64,000 nucleotides of DNA from Thermasporomyces composti (GCF_003386795.1 NZ_QTUC01000001.1:806001-870000), one strand, 5' to 3'. Shown: positions 28,137 to 40,781, counted from the stretch's first letter. Notes: a model not told the origin generated them from the letters alone. Numbers and translations are program-made.

Positions 28137-30836
28137 ATGCCGTCCACAAGACCAGCCTCGTCGTCCGCAGAGACGGCGACGTCGACCGAGCACACCCCAC
28201 GCCACGCTCCGAGCCCAGCACGCGTCGCACCCCACGCCCTCGGGCACACCCACCAGGCGGACGCTCGCCCGACCGTCCGTGCCGCGCGAATCCCCGACAA
28301 GCCCTCCTTGGACGGGCTGGAGGCGAAGTGGGCACCGATCTGGGAGGAGCGCGGCGCCTACCGCTTCGACCGCTCCGCGCCGCGCGAGCGGGTCTTCTCC
28401 ATCAACACCCCGCCGCCCACGGTGTCCGGGAGCCTGCACGTGGGCCACGTCTTCTCCTACACCCACACCGACATCGTGGCCCGCTACCAGCGCATGCGCG
28501 GGCGTGCGGTCTTCTACCCGATCGGGTGGGACGACAACGGGCTGGCGACCGAACGGCGGGTGCAGAACTACTTCGGCGTCCGGTGTGACCCGTCCCTGCC
28601 GTACGACCCGACGTACACCCCGCCCGCGAAGCCGTCGAGCCGACCAGAGACCATCTCCCGGCGCAACTTCGTCGAGCTGTGCCAGCGTCTCACCGCCGAG
28701 GACGAGCAGGCCTTCGAGGCACTGTGGCGGCAGGTCGGACTGTCGGTCGACTGGTCGTTGCTGTACACCACCAACGGCGAGATCGCCCGGGCGGCGTCGC
28801 AGCGGGCCTTCCTGCGCAACCTCGCGCGCGGCGAGGCGTACCAGGCCGACGCGCCGACGCTGTGGGACGTGAGCTTCCAGACCGCGGTGGCGCAGGCGGA
28901 GCTGGAAGACCGTGAGTGGCCGGGCGCGTTCCACCGACTGGCGTTCCACCGGGACGACGGGGGCGACCCGATCCTCATCGAGACGACCCGACCCGAGCTG
29001 CTACCGGCGTGTGTCGCCCTCGTGGCACATCCGGACGACGACAGGTACCGCCGGTTGTTCGGCAGCACCGTGCGGACGCCGCTGTTCGGAGCGCGGGTGC
29101 CCGTGCTCGCGCACCGGCTGGCCGACCCGACGACGGGGACGGGCATCGCCATGGTGTGCACGTTCGGCGACACCACCGACGTGACCTGGTGGCGGGAGCT
29201 GAAGCTGCCGGTGCGGGCCGTCGTGGGGCGCGACGGCCGCATCGTGGCGCAACCGCCGGACGGGCTGTCGGAGGAAGGCCGCCGTGCCTACGCCGAGCTC
29301 GCCGGCCTGCCCGTGGCGGAGGCCCGGCGCCGCGTGGCGGAGCTGCTGCGCCAGTCCGGCGACCTGGTGGGCGAGCCGCGCCCCATCACCCACACGGTGA
29401 AGTTCTACGAGAGGGGCGACCTGCCCTTGGAGATCGTGACCAGCCGGCAGTGGTACGTCCGCAACGGCGGCCGCGATCCCGAGCTACGTCAAGCCCTCCT
29501 TGCCCGGGGACGGGAGCTGGCCTGGGTGCCGCCGTTCATGCGGCACCGTTACGAGCACTGGGTGGAGGGCCTCACCGGCGACTGGCTCATCAGCCGGCAG
29601 CGCTTCTACGGCGTCCCCATCCCGGTGTGGTATCCGCTGGACGGCGACGGTCGGCCGGACTACGACCACCCGATCCTGCCGCGTGAGGACCAGCTCCCCG
29701 TCGACCCCGCCAGCGACATCCCTGACGGTTACACCGAGGAGCAACGAGGCCAGCCGCACGGCTTCCTCGGTGACCCGGACATCATGGACACCTGGGCGAC
29801 GTCCTCGCTCACCCCGCAGATCACCTGCGGCTGGGAACGCGACCCGGACCTGTGGGCGCGGACGTTCCCCATGGACATGCACGCCCACGCCCACGAGATC
29901 ATCCGCTCCTGGCTCTTCTACAGCGTCGTGCGCTCCCACCTGGAGCACGACTCGCTGCCGTGGCGGCGGGCCGCGATTTCCGGCTTCGTGGTCGACCCCG
30001 ACCGCAAGAAGATGAGCAAGTCCAAGGGGAACGCGACGACGCCGGTCCACGTGCTGCGCCGATACGGCGCCGACGCCGTGCGCTGGCGCGCGGCCGGGGC
30101 GCGACCGGGCCAGGACTCGCCGTTCGACGAGACGCAGATGAAGGTCGGACGGCGGCTGGCGACCAAGCTGCTCAACGCCAGCCGCTTCGTGCTCGGTCTC
30201 GGCGCGGTGAACCCGGACCCTGGCCTCGTGACCGAGCCGCTGGACCGCGCCACGCTCGCCGCGCTCGCCGACACCATCGACACCGCGACGGCCGCTCTCG
30301 ACGCGTTCGACTACACGACCGCGTTGGAGGCGACCGAGCGGTTCTTCTGGGAGTTCTGCGACGACTACCTGGAGCTGGTCAAGGACCGCGCCTACGCGGC
30401 GCTTCGCGGTGAGGAGGACCCCTCGAACCCAGCCGCGCCGGAGTCGGCACGCGCCTCCCTGGCCCTCGCGCTGTCGGTGGTGCTGCGGCTGTTCGCGCCG
30501 GTCATGCCGTTCGTGACCGAGGAGGTGTGGTCGTGGTGGCAGGAGGGATCGGTGCACAACGCGCCGTGGCCGACGCGTGGGGAGCTCGCCGACGCCCCCG
30601 GTGACGCGACCCTTCTCGCGGCGGTCGGCTCGGTGCTCAGCGCGGTTCGTGGCTTCAAGTCGGCACGGCGACTGTCGATGCGCGCCGACGTCACACGCGT
30701 GGTCGTGACCGGACCGGCCGCCGACGTCGAGCTGCTGACGGCGGCCCGGCGCGACCTCCAGGCCGCGGGGCGCATCGGCACGCTCGAGCTCCTCGTCGGT
30801 GACACGGCGGAGATCGACGTGCGCGTCGAATCCTGA
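28137..30836 (+). CDS. valS: Valyl-tRNA synthetase, alternative type (type 2)
   Basis: An 899-aa class I synthetase. HIGH is HVGH (101-104, in [20 protein letters not shown]) and KMSKS is near 624 ([19 protein letters not shown]). The blocks [23 protein letters not shown] and [18 protein letters not shown] mark the alternate ValS family (archaeal/alphaproteobacterial-like), distinct from the bacterial-type ValS at 24213. It lacks the C-terminal coiled coil and has a disordered 50-residue Ser/Thr/Pro-rich N-terminal lead. AGGTGA precedes the ATG. All motifs are intact, so two active ValRS enzymes are likely. A hairpin follows the stop. Confidence 0.94.
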   Translation: MPSTRPASSSAETATSTEHTPRHAPSPARVAPHALGHTHQADARPTVRAARIPDKPSLDGLEAKWAPIWEERGAYRFDRSAPRERVFSINTPPPTVSGSLHVGHVFSYTHTDIVARYQRMRGRAVFYPIGWDDNGLATERRVQNYFGVRCDPSLPYDPTYTPPAKPSSRPETISRRNFVELCQRLTAEDEQAFEALWRQVGLSVDWSLLYTTNGEIARAASQRAFLRNLARGEAYQADAPTLWDVSFQTAVAQAELEDREWPGAFHRLAFHRDDGGDPILIETTRPELLPACVALVAHPDDDRYRRLFGSTVRTPLFGARVPVLAHRLADPTTGTGIAMVCTFGDTTDVTWWRELKLPVRAVVGRDGRIVAQPPDGLSEEGRRAYAELAGLPVAEARRRVAELLRQSGDLVGEPRPITHTVKFYERGDLPLEIVTSRQWYVRNGGRDPELRQALLARGRELAWVPPFMRHRYEHWVEGLTGDWLISRQRFYGVPIPVWYPLDGDGRPDYDHPILPREDQLPVDPASDIPDGYTEEQRGQPHGFLGDPDIMDTWATSSLTPQITCGWERDPDLWARTFPMDMHAHAHEIIRSWLFYSVVRSHLEHDSLPWRRAAISGFVVDPDRKKMSKSKGNATTPVHVLRRYGADAVRWRAAGARPGQDSPFDETQMKVGRRLATKLLNASRFVLGLGAVNPDPGLVTEPLDRATLAALADTIDTATAALDAFDYTTALEATERFFWEFCDDYLELVKDRAYAALRGEEDPSNPAAPESARASLALALSVVLRLFAPVMPFVTEEVWSWWQEGSVHNAPWPTRGELADAPGDATLLAAVGSVLSAVRGFKSARRLSMRADVTRVVVTGPAADVELLTAARRDLQAAGRIGTLELLVGDTAEIDVRVES

Positions 30837-30861
30837 CGCTCGACGTCTCGCGATCTCATCA

Positions 30862-30895
30862 GCGCCCGGGCGTGTGTCGACTCGCGCCCGGGCGC
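30862..30895 (+). terminator. Hairpin after second valS
   Basis: GCGCCCGGGCG (30862-30872) and CGCCCGGGCGC (30885-30895) form a perfect 11-bp stem with a 12-base loop, 26 bases after the valS2 stop. No T tract follows, as is common in actinobacteria. Confidence 0.55.
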
Positions 30896-31096
30896 CCCGC
30901 TCCCGGCCTCAGCCAACCAGCCGCTCGGCATGATCGAACGTCTCCGCTCGGCGGACCTTGCCGCTCGGCCTCCTGCAGCGCCGTGTACCACGCCCAACCT
31001 GCACAGCGTCCCTTGTGGACAACCTCCGCATATCAGTTGCCAGGTGACTACGATCGGTGGTGAAACTGTCGTGATGGGAACAGTGCGAGGACCGAT

Positions 31097-31480
31097 ATGG
31101 GGGCAGAAGACGAATACGTAATCACCCTCGCGGGGGAACGGTACTTCAGTGCTGGCGTGATCGACCGATGGAGTCGACTGCTCGAAGAGACAGCCGGCGT
31201 ACTTGATAGCCGAGCAGAGCAAGCAAGACCTGAACGAGTCGACGCAGGGCCATTCGCTCTGGTCGTTCAAGACATTATCGAAGCTACAGTTGCTCAGTAC
31301 GTACACCTTATCATGAGCCTCGAAAACTCCGCTGACAAATTAAGGAAAGTGGCGAAGGTTTATCGGAAAATGGAGGAGCAAAATAATCGGTTCCTATCTC
31401 CAATACATGACCGCATGTTGACCTTCGACCCGGAGCTTTTCAGTGCCTGGGGTCTTGGAAGCAAGAACGCAGACCGCTAA
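31097..31480 (+). CDS. Small helical protein, EspC/WXG-like type VII secretion candidate
   Basis: A 127-aa, mostly alpha-helical protein without signal peptide, beginning MGAEDEYVITLAGERYFSAG. The helix-turn-helix layout, the segment ATVAQYVHLIMSLENSADKL, and VYRKMEEQN, which fits the YxxxD/E secretion tag, resemble EspC/ESX-type small substrates. AGGA lies before the ATG. Base composition drops sharply here compared with both flanks. It is followed after 12 bases by another WXG-like gene. The family call is from pattern only; no ESX core genes are in the window. Confidence 0.6.
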   Translation: MGAEDEYVITLAGERYFSAGVIDRWSRLLEETAGVLDSRAEQARPERVDAGPFALVVQDIIEATVAQYVHLIMSLENSADKLRKVAKVYRKMEEQNNRFLSPIHDRMLTFDPELFSAWGLGSKNADR

Positions 31481-31492
31481 GAAGGGGAAGGT

Positions 31493-32539
31493 GTGGGCGA
31501 ACCTCCTACCATCGTACTTGGCGGGGATCCCGCCAGCATTCGCGCGGTCGCGGATTGGTACCGGTCACATTTGGCGCCTCTAGCCGAAGAAGCTGAGAGC
31601 GCCGTCAGACAGGTCCTTCGGGACCACATCGAATCTTGGCGCGACCCAGCCAGCGAAAGATTCGCCATGAACCTGCGCGAAGGACTACCGACGATCCTTC
31701 GCTTCGTCGACGCCCTACACAAACGCGCTCGCCTGCTCGACCACATGGCTGACGTCCTCGAGGCGGCGCAAATCGCATCGCATGGGTGGAGCGCCGCGCC
31801 CGAGAGGCGAAGCTCAAGATCGAGGATGGCTGTATATGGCCACCCGAGTTCGAGCTGAACCCCGAAGGATACGAGTAAATGCCTCACCGAAGAAGCCGCT
31901 CGCGAGCTATACGAATGGCGTAAGGGTGTCTATGAGGAGATCAGAGACACTGTAGACTCTGTTCACGACTCGATCCGCGAGGTGTTCGTTGGGAACGACA
32001 GTTATGACTGGAATCAACTTGCCCTCCCAACTGTGGAAGCCAAATTTGGCCTAACCGAAGCCTGGATCGAAAGGTATCGTGATAAGCACAACCGGCCGCA
32101 CGCATATGGTTTAACGGGGCGCGTGTGCCGCATCGGAGGACCTGTCATCACTGTACGCGGCGTCCTAGACTCACTCGCGGCCGGAGATCCACCTGAGAAG
32201 GTTATCGTCGTGACAGCGGTGAGCCTCAGCGTAGGTGCAGCGTCTGCCGCAATCGCTCTCGCGCTCGCTCCACCCACCTGGTTTTGGGCGGCTCCGCTTG
32301 CTGGTGCTACCCTCGGATTTATTGCATCGGAAGCTACGAGCGGATGGTACGACAAAAACTATAGGACCGCTCTAGACAAGCTACTAGCAGTCAGTCCTGG
32401 CCTGGATCCGGGGAGCCGACGACTGCCCCCTATTGAACCGGGCCCGCGAAGAGGAGAACGATGCCTATCCCTTTGCCCTCCACTTGGTATCGGCGCAAAC
32501 GTCTTGCGTGGACTGTATGCTTCGGCGCGATTATTCTAG
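31493..32539 (+). pseudogene. Frameshifted T7SS-effector-like protein with transmembrane region
   Basis: Starting at GTG 31493 (GAAGGGGAAGG upstream), about 92 codons encode a WXG100-like helical head (DWYRSHLAPLAEEAESAVRQ, HIESWRDPASERF, RARLLDHMADVLEAA). Meaningful sequence then moves to another frame from about 31768 (RIAWVERRAREAKLKIEDG, WPPEFELNPEGYE, stop at 31876) and returns to the first frame from about 31877 (CLTEEAARELYEWRKGVYEE, VGNDSYDWNQLALPTVEAKF), ending with two hydrophobic segments around 32215-32330. A one-base loss and a one-base gain about 108 bases apart would restore a single gene of about 348 codons. The tail overlaps the next gene and may be altered too. Confidence 0.65.
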
Positions 32540-33351
32540 CGATAGCACTCACCGCAGCCATCCCACGCGACTTTGTAGAACACAGGATTGGGATGGCTAT
32601 CCTAGAATGTTTCACTCTTGGCTTCGTGGTATTCGGAGGGATAGGCGTCTACCTTACAACGGCGACCTGCTGGCGCCGCTCGGCTTCCGCGGTGGAGCTT
32701 ACTCGGCTACGTAGCGGCACACACGCGGTAGCCTTGTGGAATTTGCGGCTCGCATCGATCGCGAGATCGTTATCGTTCTTTTTCCTAGCGGTAACCCTTA
32801 TCAGTTTTCCGTTACTTTTCGACGCTTCGTCGACAGGCGAGAACTGGTGGGGTCATCGGGCGCAAGTCTTCGGCAGGGTCAGCCCGTTCTTTGGCGCGCT
32901 TCTTTTGACATGGACAATCGGCGGACTGATTCGAAAACGAAGTACGCTCGGTGTTGGACTAAGTCCGAACGGCCTTCACTACTGGTCTCAGCTCGGCTGC
33001 TGTTTCTATTCATGGGACTCGATCAGAGAGGTGCATCCACGCATAGCTGGATCCCCCTATCTTGATCTGACCGTGGTCGAGCGGAAGGACCGCGGCCGAG
33101 ATCCGGAAGAGAACTTTCTTGGCCGGCTCGCATGGTTCCGGAAGCGCAACCACCAGATTGAGCTTCATCCGCTCCGCGTCAATCCCGGAGTCGTCTACCT
33201 GACCGTCGTCTTCTACCTGCGCCATCCCGAGCTTCGCCATGAGCTGTCGACCATGGACGGTGTTCGGCGTATCCAGAACCTCGACTTCGGGGACCTCGTT
33301 CACGAACTCGAGACCACTGGGACCCTGCGCGCGGTGGCCGACCACGCGTGA
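32461..33351 (+). CDS. Membrane protein of the low-GC island
   Basis: A 296-aa protein with about four hydrophobic segments in the first 170 residues (TVCFGAIILAIALTAAI; CFTLGFVVFGGIGVYL; SLSFFFLAVTLISFPLLF; FFGALLLTWTIGG) and a cytosolic C-terminal domain beginning GVGLSPNGLHYWSQLGCCFYSWDSI, which resembles a PH-like beta fold. GAGGAGAACG precedes the ATG. The first part shares the low GC of the island while the last 250 bases return to genome-like composition. Position after an effector-like gene makes immunity or anchoring plausible, but there is no direct evidence. Confidence 0.75.
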   Translation: MPIPLPSTWYRRKRLAWTVCFGAIILAIALTAAIPRDFVEHRIGMAILECFTLGFVVFGGIGVYLTTATCWRRSASAVELTRLRSGTHAVALWNLRLASIARSLSFFFLAVTLISFPLLFDASSTGENWWGHRAQVFGRVSPFFGALLLTWTIGGLIRKRSTLGVGLSPNGLHYWSQLGCCFYSWDSIREVHPRIAGSPYLDLTVVERKDRGRDPEENFLGRLAWFRKRNHQIELHPLRVNPGVVYLTVVFYLRHPELRHELSTMDGVRRIQNLDFGDLVHELETTGTLRAVADHA

Positions 33352-33459
33352 GCCGGCAGCCTCGATCGGTCGTGGTGAACCGGAGCCCGAACGGGAGATC
33401 ATCGTCTACAGCGCACCTCGCGCCGACGTCACGCTTGTGGTCTGTCTAGGGAGGTCACC

Positions 33460-34695
33460 GTGCCCACCGTCGTGCTCGTTGGCACCCTCGACACCAAGGG
33501 GGCCGAGTACGCCTTCGTCCGGGACCAGCTCGCGAAGTCCGGCATCGACACCCTCGTGGTCGACGCCGGCGTTCTCGGTGAGCCCGCGTTCCCGCCCGAC
33601 ATCTCGCGAGAGGAGGTGGCCGCCGCCGGCGGAGCCGACCTCGCGAGCTTGTGTGCCGCGGGCGACCGAGGCGCGGCCGTGACCGCCATGGCGGCCGGCG
33701 CCGCGGCGGTGCTCGCCGACCTTCACGCGCAGGGACGCGTCGACGGCGCGCTCGCGCTGGGTGGGACCGGTGGCACCTCGATCGCCGCGGAAGCGTTCCG
33801 AGGCCTGCCCCTAGGCATGCCGAAGATCATCGTCTCCACCGCGGCGTCCGGTGACACCCGCGCCTACATCGGCGAGAGCGACCTCGTCCTGATGCCCAGC
33901 GTCACCGACATCGCGGGCGTCAACCGGCTGTCCAGACGGATCCTCGCCAACGCCTGCGCGGCGATCGCCGGCATGGTGACGAGCCAGCCGCCGCGTGCGG
34001 AGGAGGATCGACCGCTGGTCGCCGCGAGCATGTTCGGCGTCACGACGCCGTGCGTCACAGCCGCCCGCGGTCTGTTGGAGCAGGCCGGCTACGAGGTGGT
34101 GGTCTTCCACATGACCGGCACCGGCGGCCGGAACCTCGAGAAGCTCGCCGCGGACGGCTGGCTGGCCGGCGTCCTCGACGTCACCACCACCGAGCTGGCC
34201 GACGAGCTGGTCGGTGGCGTCTTCTCCGCCGGGCCCAGCCGAGTCACCGCCGCCGGTGCGGCCGGCATCCCGCAGGCGGTGTCGGTCGGTGCCCTCGACA
34301 TGGTCAACTTCGGTCCGCGTGACACGGTGCCGGCCGAGTTCGCCCACCGGAACCTCTACGTGCACAACCCCAGCGTCACGTTGATGCGCACCACCCCCGA
34401 GGAGTGTCACGAGCTCGGTGTTCGGCTGGCCCGCCGCGTGTCCACCGCGACCGGACCCGCAGCCGTCTTCCTGCCGCTGCGAGGGGTGTCGGCGCTGAGT
34501 GTGGAGGGCGAGCCGTTCCACGATCCCGCGGCCGACGCTGCGCTGTTCGACGCCATCCGCTCCACGCTCGACCAGGAGCGGGTTGAGCTGATCGAGCTCG
34601 ACCTCGACGTCAATGCGCCGGAGTTCGCCCAGGCCATGGTGGACTGGCTGCGGTCGCGCCTTCCCTCACCGCAGACCGCCGGGTCCCGGGCGTGA
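33460..34695 (+). CDS. Tm-1-like ATP-binding domain protein (UPF0261)
   Basis: A 411-aa cytosolic protein. The opening VVLVGTLDTKGAEYAFVRDQL and the blocks LALGGTGGTSIAAEAFR, STAASGDTRAYIGESDL and MFGVTTPCVTAARGLLE define UPF0261, the ATP-binding N-terminal half of plant Tm-1 (tobamovirus resistance) and its fungal relatives. GGGAGG precedes the GTG start. The next gene encodes the TIM barrel half that is fused to it in eukaryotes, so the pair probably forms one functional unit. The bacterial reaction is unknown. Confidence 0.92.
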   Translation: MPTVVLVGTLDTKGAEYAFVRDQLAKSGIDTLVVDAGVLGEPAFPPDISREEVAAAGGADLASLCAAGDRGAAVTAMAAGAAAVLADLHAQGRVDGALALGGTGGTSIAAEAFRGLPLGMPKIIVSTAASGDTRAYIGESDLVLMPSVTDIAGVNRLSRRILANACAAIAGMVTSQPPRAEEDRPLVAASMFGVTTPCVTAARGLLEQAGYEVVVFHMTGTGGRNLEKLAADGWLAGVLDVTTTELADELVGGVFSAGPSRVTAAGAAGIPQAVSVGALDMVNFGPRDTVPAEFAHRNLYVHNPSVTLMRTTPEECHELGVRLARRVSTATGPAAVFLPLRGVSALSVEGEPFHDPAADAALFDAIRSTLDQERVELIELDLDVNAPEFAQAMVDWLRSRLPSPQTAGSRA

Positions 34696-34774
34696 CACGA
34701 CCGAGGGAACGTCTTCCCACTCGACTCTGGATTCCGCACACCACTGGACTGCTCGCTGAGATCGAAAGGACGCC

Positions 34775-35614
34775 ATGGCACGCATTCCCCGCGCCGAGAT
34801 CCTGAACCGTCTGCGCGAGAAGGTCGCCGCTGGCCGCCCCATCATCGGCGGCGGCGCCGGCACCGGCCTGTCAGCGGTCTGTGAGGAGGCCGGCGGGATC
34901 GACCTGATCGTGATCTACAACTCCGGGCGCTACCGGATGGCCGGTCGCGGCTCGCTCGCCGGTCTCTTGGCGTACGGCAACGCCAACGAGATCGTGGTCG
35001 AGATGGCCCGCGAGGTGCTCCCGGTGGTCAAGCACACGCCGGTCCTCGCCGGCGTCAACGGCACGGACCCCTTCTACGACCCCGACGTCTTCCTGCCCGA
35101 GCTGGCTCGGCTCGGCTTCTCCGGCGTGCAGAACTTCCCCACCGTCGGCCTCATCGACGGCGTGTTCCGCGCCAACCTCGAGGAGACGGGCATGAGCTAC
35201 GCGCTCGAGGTGGAGATGATTCGCAAGGCGGCGACGTACGACCTGTTGACCACGCCGTACGTCTTCTCCGCCGAGGACGCCGCCGCGATGACCGAGGCCG
35301 GGGCAGACATCGTGGTGTGCCACTTCGGTCTCACCACCGGCGGGGCGATCGGAGCCCAGACCGCGCGGACCCTCGACGAGTGTGTCGAGCTGGCGCGCGA
35401 GTGGTCGGCGGCCGCCCGGTCCGTCCGTGAGGACGTCCTCGTGCTCTGCCACGGTGGGCCGGTGAGCGAGCCGGACGACGCCGCGTACCTCCTCTCCCGC
35501 GTCCCCGGCCTCCACGGGTTCTACGGCGCGTCCTCGATGGAACGCCTGCCGACTGAACGGGCCATCACCGCCCAGACCAAGGCGTTCACCGAGATTCAGC
35601 TCGCCGACCGCTGA
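34775..35614 (+). CDS. Phosphoenolpyruvate hydrolase-like TIM barrel protein
   Basis: A 279-aa protein of the PEP-hydrolase/Tm-1 C-terminal family (TIM barrel). Core blocks are [76 protein letters not shown] and [11 protein letters not shown], ending [20 protein letters not shown] precedes the ATG. It lies 79 bases after the UPF0261 gene. The hydrolase name comes from one relative; the physiological substrate is not established. Confidence 0.9.
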   Translation: MARIPRAEILNRLREKVAAGRPIIGGGAGTGLSAVCEEAGGIDLIVIYNSGRYRMAGRGSLAGLLAYGNANEIVVEMAREVLPVVKHTPVLAGVNGTDPFYDPDVFLPELARLGFSGVQNFPTVGLIDGVFRANLEETGMSYALEVEMIRKAATYDLLTTPYVFSAEDAAAMTEAGADIVVCHFGLTTGGAIGAQTARTLDECVELAREWSAAARSVREDVLVLCHGGPVSEPDDAAYLLSRVPGLHGFYGASSMERLPTERAITAQTKAFTEIQLADR

Positions 35615-35707
35615 CCCGGTGAGCGCCGAACTCAGGGCGCCCTGCGCCCAAGCACGCGCGTGCCGGCGGCCACCAGGGGCCGCCGGCACGACAGAAACGA
35701 GCGAGCG

Positions 35708-38299
35708 CTACCGCAAGTCGCCGTTGGTCATCGCGTGCGGAGGCGGCGGCCAGGCGACGAGACCGAGCTCCGCGGGCGAGGCGAGCAGCGGGTGCGACGG
35801 CAGGATCCGCACCGTGTAGCCCACCGGGCCGGTCCGGTCGAAGCGGACCTCGCCGTCGTAGCGGTACCGACCCGCCTCGTAGGCCTCGGCCGGCTTGAGC
35901 GAGGTCGTGGACGGCTCCTGGAGCTCGTCGGAGTCGTCCACTCGACCGTGCAGCACCTGGACGTCGACGTCCTCCGGCGAGAGCGTGCCGAGGCTGACGT
36001 AGACCCGCACGGTGGCCGATCCCCCGACTTCCGCACCGTCGCCGGGGCCGCTCGACTCCACGTGGTCGACGCGGACGCCCGACCACGCCTCACGCACCCG
36101 CTGCTTCCACGCGGCGAGCTCGCGGGCGCCGTCGAAGGAGGCGTTCAACGCGCGGGAACTGGCCGCCGCCGGCGTGTAGAGCTTCTCGACGTACTCGGCG
36201 AACATCCGACTGGCGAGCACCTTCGGGCCGAGCGACCGGAGCGTGTGCCGCACCATCTCCAGCCAGCGCCGCGGCAGGCCCGAGGCGTCGCGATCGTAGA
36301 ACCGCCGGGTGACCTGCTCCTCCAGGAGCTCGTAGAGCGCGGCGGCCTCGAGCTGGTCACGTCGCCAGGGGTCGTCGATCCCGTCCGCGGACGGGATCGC
36401 CCAGCCGTTCTCACCGTCGAACCACTCGTCCCACCAGCCGTCCCGGATCGAGACGTTGAGTGCGCCGTTGAGGGCCGCCTTCATCCCCGACGTGCCGCAG
36501 GCCTCGTAGGGCCGTAGCGGGTTGTTGAGCCAGACGTCACAACCCGTGACCAGCTGGTAGGCCAGGTCCATGTCGTAGTCGGGGAGGAACACGATCCGGT
36601 GGCGGATCTCGGGGTCGTCGGCGAACCAGACGATCTCCTGGATCAGCTTCTTGCCGCTCTCGTCGGCCGGGTGCGCCTTGCCCGCGATCACCAGCTGGAT
36701 CGGTCGCTCCGGGTCGAGCAGCAGGCGCTTGAGGCGCTCGCGGTCGGAGAGCATGAGGGTGAGCCGCTTGTACGACGGGACCCGGCGGGCGAAACCGACG
36801 GTCAGCACGTCGGGGTCGAGGGCGTTGTCGATCCAGCCCAGCTCCGCCTCCGTGGCTCCCCGGGCCAGCCAGGACTCCCGCAGCCGCTGGCGCGCGAAGC
36901 GCACGAGCCGAGCGCGCAGGGTGCGTTTGGTCTCCCAGAGCGCCGCGTCGGGAATCGCGTCGACCGCCTCCCACGCCCCGACGTCGGCGCTGCCACGCGC
37001 CTTCGCCTCCAGCTCAGCGATCTCGCGCGCGACCCAGGTCGGGGCGTGGACACCGTTGGTGACGTGGGTGATCGGCAGCTCGCTCTGGTCGAAGCCCGGC
37101 CACAGGCCCGCGAACATGGCCCGGCTGACGTGGCCGTGCAGCGTGCTCACCGCGTTGGCCCGCTGGGCGAGCCGGAAGCCCATGACGGCCATGTTGAACA
37201 GCGCGGGGTCGCCGCCCTCGTAGTCCTCGGCGCCGAGCGCGAGGATCCGTTCCACGGGGACGCCCGGCGAGGCGTTGTCGCCGCCGAAGTGCTGCGCCAC
37301 CAGGTCGCGGGTGAACCGGTCGATGCCGGCCGGGACAGGGGTGTGGGTGGTGAAGATCGTCCCCGCCCGGGTGATCTCCAGCGCCGCGTCGAAGTCGAGT
37401 CCGCCCTCCTCGACGTACTCCCGGATCCGCTCGAGTCCGAGGAAGCCGGCGTGCCCCTCGTTGGTGTGGAACACCTCCGGCTGCGGCGCGCCGGTGATCC
37501 GACAGTAGGTCCGAAGCGCCCGAACACCGCCGATGCCGAGCAGCATCTCCTGCAACAGTCGGTGCTCGGTGCCACCGCCGTAGAGCCGGTCGGTCACGTC
37601 ACGCTCGGCGGGCGCGTTCTCCTCGACCGAGGAGTCGAGCAGCAGCAGAGGCACCCGCCCCACCTGCGCCACCCAGATCCGCGCGGCCAGCTGGCGGCCG
37701 CCCGGCAGACCGACGCTCACTCGCGCCGGCGTGCCATCGGGCTCTCGCAGCAGCGTGAGCGGCAGCGCCTGCGGGTCGACGATCGGGTAGTGCTCGAGCT
37801 GCCAGCCGTCGGCCGTGAGCGACTGCCGGAAGTAGCCGTAGCGGTAGAGCAGGCCGACACCGATCAACGGCGCGCCCAGGTCGCTGGCGGTCTTCAGGTG
37901 GTCGCCGGCCAAGATCCCCAGACCGCCGGAGTACTGCGGCAGGGCGGCGCTGATGCCGAACTCTGGCGAGAAGTACGCGATCTGCCGGGGCGCCTGGGGG
38001 CCGAGCGTCTGGTACCAGCGGTCGCCGGTGAGGTACTCCCGCAAGTCGGCGGCGGTCTCCTCCAGCCGGGCGAGGAAGCTCCGGTCGGCGCTCAGCTCGG
38101 CCAAGCGCTCCGGGCTCACCTCCGACAGCAGCCGTATCGGGTCGTGCCCCAGGGCTTCCCACTTCTCGGCGTCGACGGCCGCGAAGAGGTCCTGGGTGGG
38201 GGCGTCCCAGGTCCAGCGGAGGTTCATGACCAGCTCACCAAGCGGAGCCAGCGGCTCGGGTAGCACCGGCCGAACGGTGAATCGACGGATCGCACGCAC
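35708..38299 (-). CDS. glgP: Alpha-glucan (glycogen) phosphorylase
   Basis: An 863-aa GT35 phosphorylase of the short TIGR02094 type, releasing glucose-1-phosphate from alpha-1,4 glucans. It has the N-terminal domain found in this class (PLAPLGELVMNLRWTWDAPT), YFSPEFGISAALPQYSGGLGILAGDHLK, HTNEGHAGFL, and the pyridoxal-phosphate lysine in EACGTSGMKAALNGALN (about residue 606). It is divergent from glgE across 281 bases, so synthesis and breakdown genes share a control region. Both ends are intact. Confidence 0.97.
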   Translation of the reverse strand: MRAIRRFTVRPVLPEPLAPLGELVMNLRWTWDAPTQDLFAAVDAEKWEALGHDPIRLLSEVSPERLAELSADRSFLARLEETAADLREYLTGDRWYQTLGPQAPRQIAYFSPEFGISAALPQYSGGLGILAGDHLKTASDLGAPLIGVGLLYRYGYFRQSLTADGWQLEHYPIVDPQALPLTLLREPDGTPARVSVGLPGGRQLAARIWVAQVGRVPLLLLDSSVEENAPAERDVTDRLYGGGTEHRLLQEMLLGIGGVRALRTYCRITGAPQPEVFHTNEGHAGFLGLERIREYVEEGGLDFDAALEITRAGTIFTTHTPVPAGIDRFTRDLVAQHFGGDNASPGVPVERILALGAEDYEGGDPALFNMAVMGFRLAQRANAVSTLHGHVSRAMFAGLWPGFDQSELPITHVTNGVHAPTWVAREIAELEAKARGSADVGAWEAVDAIPDAALWETKRTLRARLVRFARQRLRESWLARGATEAELGWIDNALDPDVLTVGFARRVPSYKRLTLMLSDRERLKRLLLDPERPIQLVIAGKAHPADESGKKLIQEIVWFADDPEIRHRIVFLPDYDMDLAYQLVTGCDVWLNNPLRPYEACGTSGMKAALNGALNVSIRDGWWDEWFDGENGWAIPSADGIDDPWRRDQLEAAALYELLEEQVTRRFYDRDASGLPRRWLEMVRHTLRSLGPKVLASRMFAEYVEKLYTPAAASSRALNASFDGARELAAWKQRVREAWSGVRVDHVESSGPGDGAEVGGSATVRVYVSLGTLSPEDVDVQVLHGRVDDSDELQEPSTTSLKPAEAYEAGRYRYDGEVRFDRTGPVGYTVRILPSHPLLASPAELGLVAWPPPPHAMTNGDLR

Positions 38300-38580
38300 G
38301 AGGGGACACGCTAACCCAGGGTCCCCTCCGACACGCCGCCGACCTGCCGTGGAGTTGCAGTCCAGGCAAGGTTTTGCAGGCGTTGGCGGGGAACGACCCC
38401 TTTATGAACCTCGGCGTGCTACGCCTGGCGGTGGCGGCTGTATGGTCGACCCACCCTGCGGTGCGGCCGTGCTCGGGGCGCCTGCACACTACTCCCGGCA
38501 CGACGTTGTTTCGGTTCACCGCTGGACCTCAGCGCCGACTTTGCCGACCAGCCCACCCACTCCCCTCCCCCCACACCACC
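38300..38580. promoter_or_regulatory. Divergent glgP/glgE control region
   Basis: This 281-base gap must carry promoters for glgP (leftward) and glgE (rightward). I see two TTGCAG elements in the same orientation (38355-38360 and 38374-38379), which resemble half sites of LacI/MalR-type regulators, but no convincing full operator or -35/-10 pair. Confidence 0.35.
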
Positions 38581-40781
<2,201 letters not shown>

